Assembly: GCF_009497655.1 (NCBI RefSeq)
Contig: NZ_CP023317.1
Coordinates: 4,927,501 to 4,991,500 of the forward strand
Length of the DNA: 64,000 nt
Source: Priestia megaterium
GTDB lineage: Bacteria; Bacillota; Bacilli; Bacillales; Bacillaceae_H
Direction: 5' to 3'
Shown: positions 26,611-35,303 of the stretch, piece after piece
How positions within the stretch are numbered: position 1 is the first letter of the stretch
Layout of the letters: every line of letters starts with the position of its first letter
The notes under the pieces: model-generated
Seen by the model: the letters and a program-made list of their open reading frames with translations, nothing else
Told to the model about the DNA's origin: nothing
The model's database searches: none
Translations under genes and position numbers: made by a program

Positions 26611-28248
26611 ATGAAGAAGTTCTTTTCATTTGATTTTTGGCAGAAGTTTGGTAAGGCTTTATTAGTAGTAGTAGCGGTTATGCCCGCAGCTGGTATCATG
26701 ATTTCACTTGGAAAACTAGTTGCAATGACTGGGGGAGACATCACTGCTGTACAAACAATTGCACGAGTGATGGAAGATATAGGATGGGGTATCATTACAA
26801 ATCTTCACATCTTGTTCGCTGTTGCCATCGGGGGATCTTGGGCAAAGGAACGTGCTGGCGGTGCATTTGCTGCACTCATTGCATTCATTCTTATTAATCG
26901 AATTACAGGAGCCATTTTTGGAGTTAAAGCAGAAATGCTCTCAGATTCAAAAGCAACGGTGCAATCACTGTTTGGACAAGAATTAGTTGTAAAAGACTAC
27001 TTCACATCTATTTTAGGATCTCCCGCTCTTAACATGGGAGTATTCGTAGGAATTATCGCTGGTTTCTTAGGCGCAAATTTATTCAACAAATATTACAATT
27101 ATGATAAATTGCCTGAAGCTCTTTCGTTTTTTAACGGCAAGCGCTTCGTACCGTTTGTAGTCATCGGTGGTTCAGTTGTAACGGCACTGCTTTTATCCAT
27201 TGTGTGGCCGTTCATCCAAGGTTCGCTAAACAGCTTCGGACAGTGGATTGCAACATCTAGAGATACAGCTCCTATTCTGGCACCATTTATTTTCGGAGCA
27301 TTAGAGCGTCTCCTTCTTCCGTTTGGTCTTCATCATATGCTGACAGTTCCTATGAACTATACGGAGCTAGGCGGTACGTACAAAATTTTAACGGGTTCTG
27401 GAGCAGGTTCCACTGTTGCCGGTCAAGATCCTTTGTGGCTTGCTTGGATTGCAGACTTAAATAACTTCCGTGCTGCAGGAGATATGGACAGCTACAAGCA
27501 GCTCTTACATGACGTTACACCTGCACGATTTAAAGTAGGACAGATGATTTTATCTTGTGCGTCATTAATTGGAATTGCTTTAGCAATGTATCGCAACGTA
27601 GATCCTGACAAACGTTCGAAATATCGTTCAATGTTCTTTTCAGCTGGACTAGCTGTTTTCTTAACAGGCGTAACAGAGCCGATTGAATTTATGTTCATGT
27701 TCGCGGCGCCTCTTCTATACGTCGTATACGCCATTATGACAGGACTGGCTTTTGCCATTGTTGATATTGTTCATGTTCGCGTACACTCATTTGGCGTAAT
27801 TGAACTATTAACACGTACACCAATGATTATCAAAGCCGGACTATGGGCTGACTTAATGAACTTTGTCATCGCCTGCCTTGTATTTTTTGGCTTAAATTTT
27901 GGAGTGGCAAACTTCTTAATTAAACGTTTTAACTTCCCAACACCGGGACGTAACGGAAACTATATCGATGAAGAAACAACTGCAACAAGCAGCAAGCAGG
28001 TGAAAAATGATTCGCTTGCCCCAGTCATTATTGGACTGCTTGGCGGAGAAAACAATATTGAAGACGTGGATGCTTGTATGACTCGCTTACGTGTAACGGT
28101 AAAAGATATACATGCCGTTGCAGGAGAAAGTGAATGGAAACAAAACGGAGCCCTTGGTTTAATCTTGAAAGATAAAGGGGTACAAGCTATTTATGGACCT
28201 AAAGCGGATGTTTTGAAATCCGACATTCAAGATTTGTTAGGAGCTTAA
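26611..28248 (+). CDS. PTS EIICB transporter, alpha-glucoside/maltose-type
   Basis: A sugar phosphotransferase permease of 545 residues: an EIIC glucose-superfamily membrane domain (about ten helices, residues 1-430) and an EIIB domain with the phosphocysteine C489 in DVDACMTRLRV. No EIIA domain is fused, so it must borrow one in trans. The sequence resembles maltose/alpha-glucoside EIICs. The next gene, only 4 bp downstream, encodes a MapP-like phosphatase, which suggests maltose 6'-phosphate as the product. A LacI-type operator sits at the promoter. Confidence 0.82.
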   Translation: MKKFFSFDFWQKFGKALLVVVAVMPAAGIMISLGKLVAMTGGDITAVQTIARVMEDIGWGIITNLHILFAVAIGGSWAKERAGGAFAALIAFILINRITGAIFGVKAEMLSDSKATVQSLFGQELVVKDYFTSILGSPALNMGVFVGIIAGFLGANLFNKYYNYDKLPEALSFFNGKRFVPFVVIGGSVVTALLLSIVWPFIQGSLNSFGQWIATSRDTAPILAPFIFGALERLLLPFGLHHMLTVPMNYTELGGTYKILTGSGAGSTVAGQDPLWLAWIADLNNFRAAGDMDSYKQLLHDVTPARFKVGQMILSCASLIGIALAMYRNVDPDKRSKYRSMFFSAGLAVFLTGVTEPIEFMFMFAAPLLYVVYAIMTGLAFAIVDIVHVRVHSFGVIELLTRTPMIIKAGLWADLMNFVIACLVFFGLNFGVANFLIKRFNFPTPGRNGNYIDEETTATSSKQVKNDSLAPVIIGLLGGENNIEDVDACMTRLRVTVKDIHAVAGESEWKQNGALGLILKDKGVQAIYGPKADVLKSDIQDLLGA

Positions 28249-28252
28249 CATA

Positions 28253-29038
28253 ATGAAGCTATTAACGTTAAATTGCCACTCTTGGCAAGAGGAAAATCAG
28301 CTAGACAAGTTATCTTGTCTAGCTGAAGTAATTAAAAAAGAAAAATATGATGTCATTGCTTTACAGGAAGTAAGCCAAAAAATAGACGCGCCTTATGTAT
28401 ATGACTACATTCGCAGCGATAATTACGCTTGGCTTTTAGCAAAAGAACTGGGTAAGCAAGGTGAAGACTATCAATTGGTATGGGATTTATCTCATATAGG
28501 CTATGAAGTGTATGAAGAAGGAATTGCCATTTTAACGAAACACCCGATTATTGAAGAGCATTCATTTTTTGTTTCACAAACGTCAAATATTGACTATTGG
28601 AAAACGAGAAGAATTGTTGGAGCAACAATCGAATATGAAAAAGAACTCCTCACTTTTTATTCTTGTCATCTTGGCTGGTGGGATGACGAGGAAGAGCCAT
28701 TCAAGCAGCAAGTTGATACGCTGCTAGCTCATGTACACAAAGATAACCCATTTTTCTTACTTGGAGACTTCAATAACGACGCTCATAGACGACATGAAGG
28801 TTACGACTACCTGTTGAGCCAAGGCCTCTATGATACGTATACTCTATCGAACAAAAAAGATAGCGGTATTACAGTTCAAGGGAACATCGCTGGATGGGAT
28901 GATAATGAACGGGCGCTTCGCCTTGATCTCATTCTATCGAGTCATGCGCAGGATATTCAATCATCGACTGTAGTTTTTAACGGCATACATTATCCCGTTG
29001 TTTCTGACCATTTTGGGGTAAGCGTTGAAGTGAAATAA
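28253..29038 (+). CDS. mapP: EEP-family phosphatase, MapP-like (maltose 6'-phosphate phosphatase)
   Basis: A 261-residue endonuclease/exonuclease/phosphatase fold protein. The metal and catalytic motifs are in order: TLNCHSW, ALQEVSQ, SCHLGWWDD, LLGDFNNDAH and VSDHFGV. It starts 4 bp after the PTS gene and must share its mRNA. In Enterococcus the MapP phosphatase paired with a maltose PTS removes phosphate from intracellular maltose 6'-phosphate; the same pairing here supports that role. Substrate specificity is inference from context; a generic EEP phosphatase is the fallback. Confidence 0.72.
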   Translation: MKLLTLNCHSWQEENQLDKLSCLAEVIKKEKYDVIALQEVSQKIDAPYVYDYIRSDNYAWLLAKELGKQGEDYQLVWDLSHIGYEVYEEGIAILTKHPIIEEHSFFVSQTSNIDYWKTRRIVGATIEYEKELLTFYSCHLGWWDDEEEPFKQQVDTLLAHVHKDNPFFLLGDFNNDAHRRHEGYDYLLSQGLYDTYTLSNKKDSGITVQGNIAGWDDNERALRLDLILSSHAQDIQSSTVVFNGIHYPVVSDHFGVSVEVK

Positions 29039-29045
29039 GTGACAT

Positions 29046-29074
29046 AAAGCGAACGAATAGCGTTCGCTTTTTTC
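29046..29074 (+). terminator. Terminator of the PTS-mapP operon
   Basis: AAAGCGAACG/CGTTCGCTTT with a 5-nt loop and a T run. Confidence 0.9.
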
Positions 29075-29146
29075 TTGTGATTATGATTATGTAAAAATCA
29101 TCTTCTTTACTGCTTTATCTATCGTTTTAGAAGTGTCCGATAAACT

Positions 29147-29177
29147 TTCGCATTTTAAAAAGTAGGTGTGCTATAAT
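29147..29177 (+). promoter_or_regulatory. Extended -10 promoter of the glycan operon
   Basis: TGCTATAAT (29169-29177) is a perfect extended -10; TTCGCA at 29147-29152 is a weak -35 at 19 bp. The leader to the first gene is about 145 nt and contains a small dyad ATGCAA/TTGCAT near 29196-29213. Confidence 0.6.
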
Positions 29178-29328
29178 ATTGTGATGTTGACGATATGCAA
29201 CCCATTTTTGCATGTTTATCAATGAAATCGCTCAACTTAATAGTAAGATGATACATGTAAGCTCTATTTAAATGAACACCCGTTGTCATTATCATAAACT
29301 AATAAAGAAAAATAGGTGTGAAACAATC

Positions 29329-30429
29329 ATGAAAATTTTGTTGATTTCAAATATGTATCCTTCTGAACAATTCCCGAGCTATGGTGTATTTGTTCAAAAC
29401 ACTGAAAAAATTTTAGTTCAATATGGTATTCAAGTTGATAAAATTGTCATGCAAAAAAAGACAAGCAAATTAAGCAAGCTTTTTAGCTATGCTTCTCATT
29501 ATGCTAATGTCATTGTGACGGGCTTAACAAAAAATTACGACTATCTTTACGTACATTATGCATCTCATAATGCTCTTCCGCTGCTGATTCTCAAAAAGCT
29601 AAAGAAGAATGTGAAGATTGTGACAAACGTGCATGGTTCAGATGTTGTACCTGAAGTAGCTTCACAGGAAAAATATCAGCCTAGAGTAAATGACTTATTG
29701 CACCATTCCACTAAAATTATTACTCCTTCTCCCTACTATAAAGGGCTCGTTGAAGAGAAATATAAGGTTCATAATCCAATCTATATTTTTCCAAGCGGAG
29801 GAGTGAATAAAGATCTGTTTCATCCTTATGCAGATAAAAGCAAAGCTTATCAAGAACTAAACTTGGACCCTACTATCCGTTATATTGGATGTGTAAGCCG
29901 CATTGATGTGGGTAAAGGATGGGAATACTACCTTCAAGCCATTGCAAAAGCTGAACAACAAACGCCCACTTCTTACAAATACTTATACGTTGGAAGCGGA
30001 AAAGACGAAGCTGCATTTAAGGAAATGATCAAGACTCTGGGCCTAGAGGGAAAAGTCATCCATTTTCCTCTGCTTCCTCAGTCGTCTCTTGCTTACGTAT
30101 ATAATGCGATTGAAGCATTCGTGTTTCCGACCGTAAGAAAAGGAGAAAGTTTGGGCTTAGTCGGCCTCGAAGCTATGGCTTGCGGAGCACCCGTGATTGG
30201 GAGTCAGATTGGTGGTCTAAAAGATTACATTATAGACGGAAAGAATGGTCTATTCTTTGAGCCTAAAAATGTAGATGAACTAGCTTCACAGCTACAGGCT
30301 TTTATTAATCTTCCTGAAGATGTGAAACAGCAAATGTCTCAACAGGCGTTACAAACAGCAAACCGCTACACAGTAGATGTAATTGCTGAACAACTCCCAA
30401 CAATTTTTTTTGATGAGGTGGAAAAATGA
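29329..30429 (+). CDS. GT4-type glycosyltransferase
   Basis: A GT-B-fold glycosyltransferase of about 366 residues. It has the N-terminal strand MKILLISNMYPS, the donor-domain opening GCVSRIDVGKGW and the GT4 E-x7-E region in ESLGLVGLEAMACG. It probably adds a sugar to a lipid-linked glycan on the cytoplasmic face. The start is the ATG at 29329, preceded by AGGTGTG; the frame is open 57 bp further upstream without a ribosome site. It is the first gene of a seven-gene operon and overlaps the next by 4 bp. The sugar is unknown. Confidence 0.88.
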   Translation: MKILLISNMYPSEQFPSYGVFVQNTEKILVQYGIQVDKIVMQKKTSKLSKLFSYASHYANVIVTGLTKNYDYLYVHYASHNALPLLILKKLKKNVKIVTNVHGSDVVPEVASQEKYQPRVNDLLHHSTKIITPSPYYKGLVEEKYKVHNPIYIFPSGGVNKDLFHPYADKSKAYQELNLDPTIRYIGCVSRIDVGKGWEYYLQAIAKAEQQTPTSYKYLYVGSGKDEAAFKEMIKTLGLEGKVIHFPLLPQSSLAYVYNAIEAFVFPTVRKGESLGLVGLEAMACGAPVIGSQIGGLKDYIIDGKNGLFFEPKNVDELASQLQAFINLPEDVKQQMSQQALQTANRYTVDVIAEQLPTIFFDEVEK

Positions 30430-31364
30430 AAGTCGCAGTTTTAATTCCTTGTTATAACGAGGAAGTAACAATTGGAAAAGTAATTGACGATTTCAAACGC
30501 GAACTGCCTAGTGCAGATATTTATGTATACGACAACAATTCAAAAGATCGTACAAGTGAAATTGCACTTGAACACGGCGCAATCGTCAAAAAAGAATTTA
30601 AGCAAGGAAAAGGAAACGTTGTACGTTCAATGTTTCAAGAAATTGATGCAGATTGTTATGTCATGGTAGATGGGGATGATACGTATCCTGCAGAATTTGT
30701 TCATCAATTAATTGACCCTATTAGAAATCGAGAAGCTAACATGGTCATTGGAGATCGTTTATCAAACGGAACGTATCTCGAAGAAAACAAACGTGCTTTC
30801 CATAATTTTGGTAACAACTTAGTACGTTCTTTAATTAACGGCCTGTACAAAAGTAACATTAAAGATATCATGACAGGTTATCGTGCGTACGATAAATTAT
30901 TTGTAAAATCAATTCCTGTGATGAGCCCAGGATTTGAGATTGAAACAGAAATGAGTCTTCACGCGTTAGATAAACGATTCCGCCTAAAAGAAATCGCGAT
31001 CGATTATCGCGATCGACCTGAAGGCAGCGAATCGAAACTTAATACGTTCTCTGATGGATTTAAAGTGTTACGAATGATTTTTACGTTATTTAAAGAGTAC
31101 AAGCCGCTTCAGTTCTTCTCCATTTGGACAGTGTTGTTTATTGTCGCAGGATTAGCTGTTGGTGCTCCGGTACTTTATGAATTTTTTGATACAGGCTTTA
31201 TTACCAAAGTACCTTCATCTATCTTAGCAACTGGATTGATGGTGTTAGGTGTTTTATCTTTCGTCTGTGGATTAATTCTAGATACAATCGCTTCATTAAA
31301 TCGCAAGCAATATGAATTAGAACTAAATAAAAAAATTGAACAGATTGAACAAGTAGGAGAATAA
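30426..31364 (+). CDS. GT2 polyprenyl-phosphate glycosyltransferase (DPM/GtrB-like)
   Basis: A 312-residue GT-A-fold family 2 enzyme. AVLIPCYNEEVTIGKVI opens the domain, the DGDDTYPAEF metal motif follows, and MTGYRAYDKLF lies in the acceptor region. Two C-terminal membrane helices (about 235-255 and 268-290) anchor it. This layout is that of enzymes loading a sugar on undecaprenyl phosphate. It overlaps the GT4 gene by 4 bp and is followed by a GT-C-like protein and two small flippase-like subunits, the usual partners of such lipid carriers. Confidence 0.88.
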   Translation: MKVAVLIPCYNEEVTIGKVIDDFKRELPSADIYVYDNNSKDRTSEIALEHGAIVKKEFKQGKGNVVRSMFQEIDADCYVMVDGDDTYPAEFVHQLIDPIRNREANMVIGDRLSNGTYLEENKRAFHNFGNNLVRSLINGLYKSNIKDIMTGYRAYDKLFVKSIPVMSPGFEIETEMSLHALDKRFRLKEIAIDYRDRPEGSESKLNTFSDGFKVLRMIFTLFKEYKPLQFFSIWTVLFIVAGLAVGAPVLYEFFDTGFITKVPSSILATGLMVLGVLSFVCGLILDTIASLNRKQYELELNKKIEQIEQVGE

Positions 31365-31366
31365 CA

Positions 31367-33085
31367 ATGATGAAGAATAAAAAAAGTATTTTACTGCTTA
31401 CAGTAACAGCTTTAATTATTCTTATCGGTTTAAGTATTGGTAATCCAGACGGTGTTCACTATCTTTCCCTTTTTGCTGCACTTGTATTTACCATCATAAG
31501 CTCTATTTTTATTTATAAAAATAGAGCTTATGCTTCATTTAAACCGCTAGAATGGCTATTGCTGATTGTTTTTTCGTTTATCGTACAGTTTTCACTTTTA
31601 GATAACTTACATATGACGAGCTCAACTATTTTTTCACTCGTTTTGTATGCCATCAGCCGTACTTTATTGGCAATGCTGCTGACGGCCGCTGTACTCAGCG
31701 CTATCAAACAGATAAACGATTTTCACTATACATTTGCACACCCAAAGCGTTATCTAGGAATTGTTACGATTCTTATTTTAACTGTTAGTCTATATTACTG
31801 GTTCGCCTTTTTCCCAGCGGCCATGACTCCTGATTCATTAGCACAGTGGAGACAGGCACATAACGGAGAATTTAACGATTGGCACCCTATTATGATTACG
31901 TGGCTCATTATGCTGCTGACAAAAATATGGGATAACCCAGGAATTGTAGCGTTCACGCAAATTGTTGTTGTAGTGAGCATATACGCCTATACATTTGACT
32001 TTTTCATTAAACGCAAAGCACATCCTGTTATGATTGGACTTTTAACAGCCATTATTGTCATTATTCCAAGCTTTTTAATCTTTTCAATTATTATTTGGAA
32101 AGACATTTTATACAGTGCTTTTCTGCTGTTTTTTACGGTTAACATTGCAAAAATTTATCTGTCAAAAGGCGCTTGGGTTAAAAGTAAAGCGAGCTTTTTC
32201 TTACTTTTACTTTCCGCATTTGGAGTAGCTTTCTTTAGACATAATGGTTTTCCTGTATTTGTTTTGACTTTCCTTTTAATGATTGTCTTATTCAGAAAAA
32301 ATTGGAAACCTCTTGTCACGATTTTCTTAGTCGTCTTTATTTTACAAAAGATTGTTACAGGCCCTGTGTTCACGTGGCTTGATGTAAAACCTTCAGATCC
32401 AAATGAAGCTTTGTCTATTCCAACTCAACAAATTGCAAATATCATTTCAAATGATGGGGAGATGTCAAAAGAAGAGCGCGAATATTTTAATAAAGTGCTT
32501 CCTATTGAATTGTGGAAAGAAAAGTATAATCCATACAAAAGTGATCCAATTAAATTCACGTGGAAATACTATGACCGCGAATTTATTTTTAATGATTTAG
32601 GTCTTTACTTTAAGAACTATGCTAGCATTGTCATCAAAAATCCTTATCTAGCAACGGAAGGCTTTCTCAAACAAACGGCTTTAGTATGGCAAATCAACCC
32701 TTTTAAAGATGGCTACACGGATACGTACGTAACCAACATTTATTACGGCAATGATTTAGGTCTTAAAAATAAAGTAATCGAGCCGTTTATTACACATACT
32801 GCTAATGCTTACTTAGCTATTTTTAAGCACCCTGTTTTTACATTCTTATGGAAACCAGCTTTTTATCACTGTGTCATTTTATTATTTTCATTAATGCTAG
32901 TGATTCGAAGAGGAATTACGTCACTCATTATCGTCATTCCGTGGGCTCTTAACACGCTTTCTGTTCTTGCAGCATTGCCGGCTCAAGATTTCCGATATTT
33001 ATTAGCAAGCGTATTTGTGTCTTTCTTCTTTATTGGTCTTCCTTTTATCCGATTTGATCAGAAAGAAAAGGATGTGACCTCCTGA
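31367..33085 (+). CDS. Polytopic membrane protein, GT-C-like (DUF6020-type)
   Basis: A 572-residue integral membrane protein with about 11-12 hydrophobic segments. Between early helices is a conserved extracytoplasmic loop, MTPDSLAQWRQAHNGEFNDW, which I associate with the DUF6020 family; an aspartate in such a loop is the catalytic feature of GT-C glycosyltransferases. It probably transfers a sugar from undecaprenyl phosphate outside the membrane. The gene contains a striking 38-bp palindrome near its 5' end. Its last base overlaps the next gene (TGATG). The enzymatic role is inference. Confidence 0.7.
   Translation: MMKNKKSILLLTVTALIILIGLSIGNPDGVHYLSLFAALVFTIISSIFIYKNRAYASFKPLEWLLLIVFSFIVQFSLLDNLHMTSSTIFSLVLYAISRTLLAMLLTAAVLSAIKQINDFHYTFAHPKRYLGIVTILILTVSLYYWFAFFPAAMTPDSLAQWRQAHNGEFNDWHPIMITWLIMLLTKIWDNPGIVAFTQIVVVVSIYAYTFDFFIKRKAHPVMIGLLTAIIVIIPSFLIFSIIIWKDILYSAFLLFFTVNIAKIYLSKGAWVKSKASFFLLLLSAFGVAFFRHNGFPVFVLTFLLMIVLFRKNWKPLVTIFLVVFILQKIVTGPVFTWLDVKPSDPNEALSIPTQQIANIISNDGEMSKEEREYFNKVLPIELWKEKYNPYKSDPIKFTWKYYDREFIFNDLGLYFKNYASIVIKNPYLATEGFLKQTALVWQINPFKDGYTDTYVTNIYYGNDLGLKNKVIEPFITHTANAYLAIFKHPVFTFLWKPAFYHCVILLFSLMLVIRRGITSLIIVIPWALNTLSVLAALPAQDFRYLLASVFVSFFFIGLPFIRFDQKEKDVTS
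31495..31532. repeat. 38-bp near-perfect palindrome inside a coding sequence
   Basis: Two 18-nt arms, core AGCTCTATTTTTAT and its complement, are separated by TT within codons ~43-55 of the GT-C-like gene. The hairpin has no following T run. Synonymous freedom cannot easily explain such symmetry. Confidence 0.85.
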
Positions 33086-33420
33086 TGGAGAGCAATTACA
33101 ACAAAAAGCTAGGAATCACACTCATTATTGTGGCTTCCCTGTTTACAGCTGTTGGACAACTTTTTTGGAAGTTGTCCGAAGCTTCATTTAACTTAAATTT
33201 AATTATTGGTTTTTTTCTTTATGGATTAGGAGCGGTGTTTATGATTGCCGCTTTTAAATTTGAAAGAGTTTCCTTGCTTCATCCATTTTTAAGCCTAGGA
33301 TATGTCATCAGCATTGCTCTTGGTTTCTTTCTATTAAATGAAACCATTAGCCCTATGAAGCTGGTCGGTACTCTTATTATTATCGTAGGTGTAATTTTAG
33401 TAGGTGGCCAAGATGAATAG
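33085..33420 (+). CDS. SMR/EamA-type four-helix membrane protein (ArnE/ArnF-like), subunit 1
   Basis: A 111-residue protein with four predicted helices, of the small multidrug resistance/EamA superfamily. It contains GQLFWKLSEASFN and SLGYVISIALGFFLLNE, typical of single-unit members such as ArnE/ArnF that flip undecaprenyl-phosphate sugars. It overlaps the upstream GT-C-like gene and the second SMR-like gene, indicating one coupled translation unit. A heterodimeric Und-P-sugar flippase is the best inference; drug export is less likely in this context. Confidence 0.78.
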   Translation: MESNYNKKLGITLIIVASLFTAVGQLFWKLSEASFNLNLIIGFFLYGLGAVFMIAAFKFERVSLLHPFLSLGYVISIALGFFLLNETISPMKLVGTLIIIVGVILVGGQDE

Positions 33421-33745
33421 TATCCCACTTTTAATTATTATGACCCTTTTAGGTTCAGTTGGAGCTGTCTTTTTCAAGTATATTTCTACGTATTTAAACG
33501 AAAAAAAGATAAAACTAGCGCTTATTTGCTTTGTAGGCGGCGGCCTTTTTTACGGGGCGGCAGCTCTGCTTAATGTGTATGTTTTAACGCTGTTACCTTA
33601 TTCTATTGTATTTCCGCTTACGTCTATTACGTATATTTGGACATTAACATTCGGTTACTTTTTAATTAAAGAAAAAGTTACAACAAAACAAGTTATCGGC
33701 TGTATTCTTCTAATTGTCGGATGCTTCTTTATTGCTAATAGTTGA
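33413..33745 (+). CDS. SMR/EamA-type four-helix membrane protein (ArnE/ArnF-like), subunit 2
   Basis: A second four-helix protein of 110 residues, with SVGAVFFKYISTYLNEKKIK near the start and a C-terminal VIGCILLIVGCFFIANS helix. The start is the ATG at 33413, whose ribosome site AGGTGG lies inside the end of subunit 1; the genes overlap by 8 bp. Paired, non-identical SMR-like subunits usually make one antiparallel dimer, so the two probably form one flippase for the lipid-linked sugar made by the GT2 enzyme. Confidence 0.78.
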   Translation: MNSIPLLIIMTLLGSVGAVFFKYISTYLNEKKIKLALICFVGGGLFYGAAALLNVYVLTLLPYSIVFPLTSITYIWTLTFGYFLIKEKVTTKQVIGCILLIVGCFFIANS

Positions 33746-33775
33746 TGAGATAACTTGAAAAGGTAGGAGTTTCGC

Positions 33776-35278
33776 ATGAAAAACTTAAAATTCGCGAGCA
33801 TTTTACTGCTCATATCAACATTATTTTTGAAATTTTCTAGTATGATTCGTGATTTAGTTATTGCTAACTATTTCGGTACAAGTTATATTGTCGATTCATA
33901 CAACGCAGCAATGATTATTCCAAATGCTTTTATTTTATTTATGTTAACGGGGATGAAGGATGCGTTTATTCCTAGTTATTTACGTTATGAAAAAGAAAAT
34001 AAAGGAAAGGTTCATTTGACTAATATTGTTAAATCAACCTTTCTTATTTGTTTCATTATTTCGGTTCTCGGATCAATTGCGGCTTTCTTTTACTTTCCCG
34101 CTTCGTATTCTAATTTTTCTAAAGCAGCAATTGAACTAGGAATTTATACGGGCGTTATGTACTTCTTATCTCTTTCACTAGTTGGAGTGAATGCCGTATA
34201 CGAAGGTGTATTTGATGCACGAAGTCAATATTCTTTCTCTGTGTTTTCTCAAACGGTTGTTGTATTATTTACAATTTTAAGTACAATCCTATTACATTCA
34301 ATTATGGGCGGCTATGCAATTGCTCTTGGCTACTTTGTAGGAACGATTGCTTCTTTCTTAATTAAAGTTGTCTATTTTAAACCGCAGCATCTGCTGTTAT
34401 GGAAGCAAAAAATTGACCGTGATGAAGTGGTGGCTTTTTATAAAGTATTCATCCCTGTTGGTGTGACCATTATGGTCGGTCAAATTAATTTAACTGTAAA
34501 CTTCTTCTTTGCTGGCTCCTTTGGTGAAGGTGTTATTTCATACTTAAATTATGCTTTCAGACTTGTAAGTATTCCCCAGGCAATATTCGGGGTTACGGTC
34601 GCAACCATTATTTACCCGCTGATTGCAAGAGCCATTGCTGAAAAAGATGAAGAGCGCTTTAAATCAGGAATTGAAAAAGGGATTACGTTTATGCTGATGC
34701 TGCTGATTCCGACGATTGTTATTATGATCTTTTATATGAAAGACATTGTAATGATTGCTTATCAGCGCGGTGCATTTGACGCACAATCAACGCTAAAAAC
34801 AACGGATGTATCTTATTATTACCTAGGTTCGGTATTTTTCTATTCCCTGCAAGCTGTTCTTGCAAAAGGATTTTATTCTCTTCAAAAAGGTTATCTTATT
34901 ATGAGAGCAGGCTTATTATCCATTGTGTTAAATATCATCTTTAACATGATTTTCACTAAATTTATGGGATACCAAGGATTAGCACTTTCCATGTCAGTAG
35001 TTGCCTTTTTCTATACGGCTATCGTATTCGTTATGCTGGCAAAACAAATCAATCACTTCCATTACGGATATCTAGTGAAAGAAACAGGAAAAATTCTTTT
35101 AGCTTCCGTACCTGTTGCGATCGTCATGTTCTTCTTAAAGGACATCGCATTTTTGAATTCATTACATGTTATCTTACGATTTGGTATTGTCTGTATTGCA
35201 GGTGGTTTAGTATACTTAATGTCGACGCTATTATGCAGAGTAGAAGGTGTTATGCTTTTAGTTAAAAGAAAACGTTAA
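33776..35278 (+). CDS. MurJ/Wzx-type lipid-linked oligosaccharide flippase
   Basis: A 500-residue MOP-superfamily membrane protein with about 13-14 helices. The opening LKFSSMIRDLVIANYFGTS and the YQRGAFDAQST segment (R-GAF-D motif) are typical of the MurJ/MviN family. The location in a glycan operon next to a Wzy-type protein suggests it exports a lipid-linked repeat unit and is not the housekeeping lipid II flippase, though it could back that up. It follows the second SMR-like gene by 30 bp. Confidence 0.85.
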   Translation: MKNLKFASILLLISTLFLKFSSMIRDLVIANYFGTSYIVDSYNAAMIIPNAFILFMLTGMKDAFIPSYLRYEKENKGKVHLTNIVKSTFLICFIISVLGSIAAFFYFPASYSNFSKAAIELGIYTGVMYFLSLSLVGVNAVYEGVFDARSQYSFSVFSQTVVVLFTILSTILLHSIMGGYAIALGYFVGTIASFLIKVVYFKPQHLLLWKQKIDRDEVVAFYKVFIPVGVTIMVGQINLTVNFFFAGSFGEGVISYLNYAFRLVSIPQAIFGVTVATIIYPLIARAIAEKDEERFKSGIEKGITFMLMLLIPTIVIMIFYMKDIVMIAYQRGAFDAQSTLKTTDVSYYYLGSVFFYSLQAVLAKGFYSLQKGYLIMRAGLLSIVLNIIFNMIFTKFMGYQGLALSMSVVAFFYTAIVFVMLAKQINHFHYGYLVKETGKILLASVPVAIVMFFLKDIAFLNSLHVILRFGIVCIAGGLVYLMSTLLCRVEGVMLLVKRKR

Positions 35279-35303
35279 TTCACGTAAAACAGGAGAGTAC
35301 TAT

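Noticed and set aside
30994-31016. Direct repeat TCGCGATCGA separated by 3 bp
   Set aside because: It lies within the conserved coding region of the GT2 enzyme (ending IDYRDRPEGS) and can arise from codon use; no other copies were seen.
33776-35278. Housekeeping lipid II flippase MurJ
   Set aside because: The motifs fit the MurJ family, but its location inside a glycan operon next to a Wzy-type gene makes a dedicated oligosaccharide flippase the better reading.
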